Shown here: piece after piece, positions 6,213 to 8,071 of the stretch
Numbering within the stretch: the first letter of the stretch is position 1
Layout: the number at the start of each line of letters is the position of its first letter
The notes under the pieces: model-generated
Told to the model about the DNA's origin: nothing
Databases searched by the model: none
The model's input: only the letters and a program-made list of their open reading frames with translations
Made by a program: the position numbers and the translations under genes
Origin: an uncultured bacterium
Lineage (GTDB): Bacteria; Actinomycetota; Coriobacteriia; Coriobacteriales; Coriobacteriaceae
Assembly: GCA_905215115.1 (NCBI GenBank)
Contig: CAJMOP010000090.1
Span: 1-8,071, forward strand
Length of the DNA stretch: 8,071 nt
Direction of reading: 5' to 3'

Positions 6213-6246
6213 CGCCGCATAGGACTCGGAAGCGGCGACGCGAGTC
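6213..6246 (+). other. Interleaved stems in the groES-groEL gap
   Basis: Two 6-bp perfect inverted repeats overlap: CGCCGC (6213-6218) with GCGGCG (6232-6237), and GACTCG (6223-6228) with CGAGTC (6241-6246). The 5' arm of the second sits in the loop of the first. They could form an H-type pseudoknot with 4-, 3- and 3-base connections, or be alternative folds. The structure ends 11 bases before the groEL ribosome site GGAGG (6258-6262). It could influence groEL translation or mRNA processing between the two genes. Confidence 0.45.
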
Positions 6247-6272
6247 ACGTTTCTTTTGGAGGATTACCTACC

Positions 6273-7910
6273 ATGGCAAAGAACATTACGTTCAACACCG
6301 ATGCCCGCGCTAAGCTCGCCAAGGGTGTCAACACTCTGGCCGACGCCGTTACCGTCACCATGGGCCCCAAGGGCCGTTACGTCGCTCTGCAGCGCACGTT
6401 TGGTGCCCCGACCATCACCAACGACGGCGTTTCCGTCGCCAAGGAGATTGAGCTCGAGGACAACATCGAGAACATGGGTGCCCAGCTGGTGAAGGAGGTC
6501 GCCACCAAGACCAACGACACCGTGGGTGACGGCACCACCACCGCAACCCTGCTCGCTCAAGCCATCGTCAACGACGGTCTGCGCAACGTCGCCGCTGGCG
6601 CCAACCCGCTGGCCATCCGTCGCGGCATCGACAAGGCCGTCAACGCCGCCGTCGCCGAGATGAAGAAGCAGGCCAAGCCGGTCGAGACCAAGGAGCAGAT
6701 TGCTTCCGTCGGTACCATCTCCGCCGGTGACCCCGAGGTCGGCGAGAAGATCGCCGAGGCCATGGAGGTCGTGGGCAAGGACGGCGTCATCACCGTCGAG
6801 GATTCCCAGACGTTCGACATCACCATCGACACCGTCGAGGGCATGCAGTTCGACAAGGGCTATGTCTCCGCTTACTTCGTCACGGATAACGACCGCATGG
6901 AGGCCGTGATGAAGGATCCGTACATCCTCATCACCGACCAGAAGATCTCCAGCGTTCAGGACATCATGCCTGTTCTCGAGGCTGTCCAGCGCGCTGGCCG
7001 TGGCCTGCTCATCATCGCTGAGGACATCGACGGCGAGGCTCTGCCTACCCTGGTTCTCAACAAGATTCGTGGCGCCCTCAACGTCTGCGCCGTCAAGGCT
7101 CCGGGCTACGGCGATCGCCGCAAGCGCATCCTCGAGGACATCGCCGTCCTCACCGGCGGCCAGGCTGCCCTGGACGAGCTGGGCGTGAAGGTCGCTGACA
7201 TCACCGCCGATATGCTCGGTACCGCTAAGTCCGTCACCATCTCCAAGGACAACACCGTCGTCGTCGGCGGCGCTGGCTCCAAGGAGGCCATCGACGCTCG
7301 TATCGCTCAGATCAAGGGTGAGATGGAGAACACCACCTCTGACTTCGACCGTGAGAAGCTCCAGGAGCGCCTGGCCAAGCTCTCCGGTGGCGTTGCCGTC
7401 ATCAAGGTCGGCGCTGCTACCGAGTCCGAGCTCAAGGAGATCAAGCATCGCGTCGAGGACGCCCTGCAGGCAACCCGCGCTGCTGTCGAGGAGGGCATTG
7501 TCGCCGGCGGCGGCGTCGCCTTCATGGATGCTGCTCCTGCACTCGACGCTGTCGAGATCGACGACCCCGAGGAGAAGATCGGCGTCGACATCGTCAAGAA
7601 GGCTCTGACCGCTCCGGTCGCTACCATTGCCAAGAACGCTGGCTTTGAGGGCGCTGTCGTGGTCGACAAGGTTGCCGAGCTGCCCGCCGGCCAGGGTCTC
7701 AACTCTGCCAATGGTGAGTGGGGCGACATGATTGAGATGGGCGTCCTCGACCCCGTCAAGGTCAGCCGCGTCACCCTGCAGAACGCTGCTTCTGTCGCCA
7801 GCCTGATTCTTATCACCGAGGCTACCGTCTCCGATGTGCCCAAGAACACTCAGCTTGAGGACGCTATCGCTGCTGCTACCGCTGGTCAGCAGGGCGGCGG
7901 TATGTACTAA
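6273..7910 (+). CDS. groEL: GroEL, 60-kDa chaperonin
   Basis: A 545-residue chaperonin, close to the family's usual 540-550. It forms the double-ring folding chamber that works with GroES and ATP in the cytoplasm. Visible landmarks are VTMGPKGR at residues 28-35, the nucleotide-site GDGTTTATLL at 85-94, VKAPGYGDRRKRILEDIA in the apical domain, and the second nucleotide-site block VAGGGVAFM starting at 410. All three domains appear intact. The tail ends in GGGMY, shorter than the repeated GGM tail of E. coli GroEL and without the His-rich tail of actinobacterial GroEL1. ATG 6273 has GGAGG (6258-6262) ten bases upstream. The gene shows strong use of C-ending codons, as expected for high expression, and this leaves a long open frame on the opposite strand that is not a gene. 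It is followed by a strong terminator. Confidence 0.99.
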   Translation: MAKNITFNTDARAKLAKGVNTLADAVTVTMGPKGRYVALQRTFGAPTITNDGVSVAKEIELEDNIENMGAQLVKEVATKTNDTVGDGTTTATLLAQAIVNDGLRNVAAGANPLAIRRGIDKAVNAAVAEMKKQAKPVETKEQIASVGTISAGDPEVGEKIAEAMEVVGKDGVITVEDSQTFDITIDTVEGMQFDKGYVSAYFVTDNDRMEAVMKDPYILITDQKISSVQDIMPVLEAVQRAGRGLLIIAEDIDGEALPTLVLNKIRGALNVCAVKAPGYGDRRKRILEDIAVLTGGQAALDELGVKVADITADMLGTAKSVTISKDNTVVVGGAGSKEAIDARIAQIKGEMENTTSDFDREKLQERLAKLSGGVAVIKVGAATESELKEIKHRVEDALQATRAAVEEGIVAGGGVAFMDAAPALDAVEIDDPEEKIGVDIVKKALTAPVATIAKNAGFEGAVVVDKVAELPAGQGLNSANGEWGDMIEMGVLDPVKVSRVTLQNAASVASLILITEATVSDVPKNTQLEDAIAAATAGQQGGGMY

Positions 7911-7987
7911 GGCCGACAAGGTCTAGAACTCCCACCGGGAATCCGGGGGCGTGACGGGGGCTTCTCTCCGGAACGTCCTCGGACATG

Positions 7988-8030
7988 CAAAGAGGCTCCG
8001 CATCGCGCTTCGCGCTGCGGAGCCTCTTTG
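7988..8030 (+). terminator. Strong hairpin terminator after groEL
   Basis: A perfect 15-bp inverted repeat pairs CAAAGAGGCTCCGCA (7988-8002) with TGCGGAGCCTCTTTG (8016-8030). The loop holds a further GCGC/GCGC stem (8005-8008 with 8012-8015), and pairing can extend outward by a G-C, a U-G and an A-T. It lies 77 bases after the groEL stop. The U-tract is short (CUCUUUG) and sits within the stem. The mirrored AAAG on the 5' side makes it likely to work in both directions. Confidence 0.85.
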
Positions 8031-8071
8031 CGTCCTGCGGAATGTTTTCAGAGCTTTGCCCTGCAGGGTCC

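Noticed and set aside
6264..7919. A 551-residue open frame on the minus strand covering all of groEL
   Set aside because: It is produced by the strong C-ending codon bias of groEL, which removes stop codons from the opposite strand. Its composition is Leu/Asp/Gly/Val-rich, without domains or a ribosome site.
8031..8071. Possible end of a convergent minus-strand gene, and a CCCTGCAGGG palindrome (8059-8068)
   Set aside because: Only about 40 bases are available beyond the terminator, so neither a gene end nor a functional palindrome can be supported.
1..8071. CRISPR arrays, tRNA or rRNA genes, insertion sequences or phage genes
   Set aside because: No regularly spaced direct repeats, transposase motifs, cloverleaf-like arms or rRNA blocks were seen on reading either strand.

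Overview
The window looks like chromosomal DNA from a GC-rich Gram-positive bacterium, most likely a gut actinobacterium of the class Coriobacteriia (Collinsella-like). This rests on the style of the GroES and GroEL proteins, the strong C-ending codon bias, the GGAGG-type ribosome binding sites, and a lipoteichoic-acid-synthase-type enzyme. The genus assignment is an inference; the Gram-positive, GC-rich assignment is well supported.

Layout. At the left edge is the 5' end of a minus-strand M20 peptidase/amidohydrolase (1-407). It is divergent from a plus-strand YtcJ-type metal-dependent amidohydrolase (570-2213), which ends in a strong hairpin terminator. About 535 bases without a convincing gene follow (2280-2814). 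This stretch holds a GC-rich stem-loop and two oppositely oriented copies of a 25-bp motif, so it looks like a non-coding or repetitive element.

A minus-strand block then runs from about 5670 down to 2815. In transcription order it holds a predicted promoter, a small membrane protein with a His/Cys cluster (5599-5231), a structured intergenic stretch, a short relic with a lipoprotein-like start and a zinc-ABC-transporter binding-protein-like end joined out of frame (5132-4897), and an intact LTA-synthase-family phosphoglycerol transferase (4878-2815). The LTA synthase gene starts only 18 bases after the relic stop, so its transcript probably begins upstream, inside or before the relic. I read this as the wreck of a zinc-uptake locus whose promoter may now feed an envelope enzyme.

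Divergent from that block is the groES-groEL chaperonin operon (5883-7910). It has strong ribosome binding sites and a long perfect hairpin terminator after groEL. No CIRCE element is visible upstream. Instead an AT-rich perfect palindrome (5755-5773) sits in the promoter region, and the groES-groEL gap can fold into competing or pseudoknotted stems.

Most of the window is ordinary housekeeping or metabolic DNA. The parts worth a second look are the repeat-bearing gap at 2280-2814, the relic zinc locus and its leader, and the two regulatory regions of groESL.
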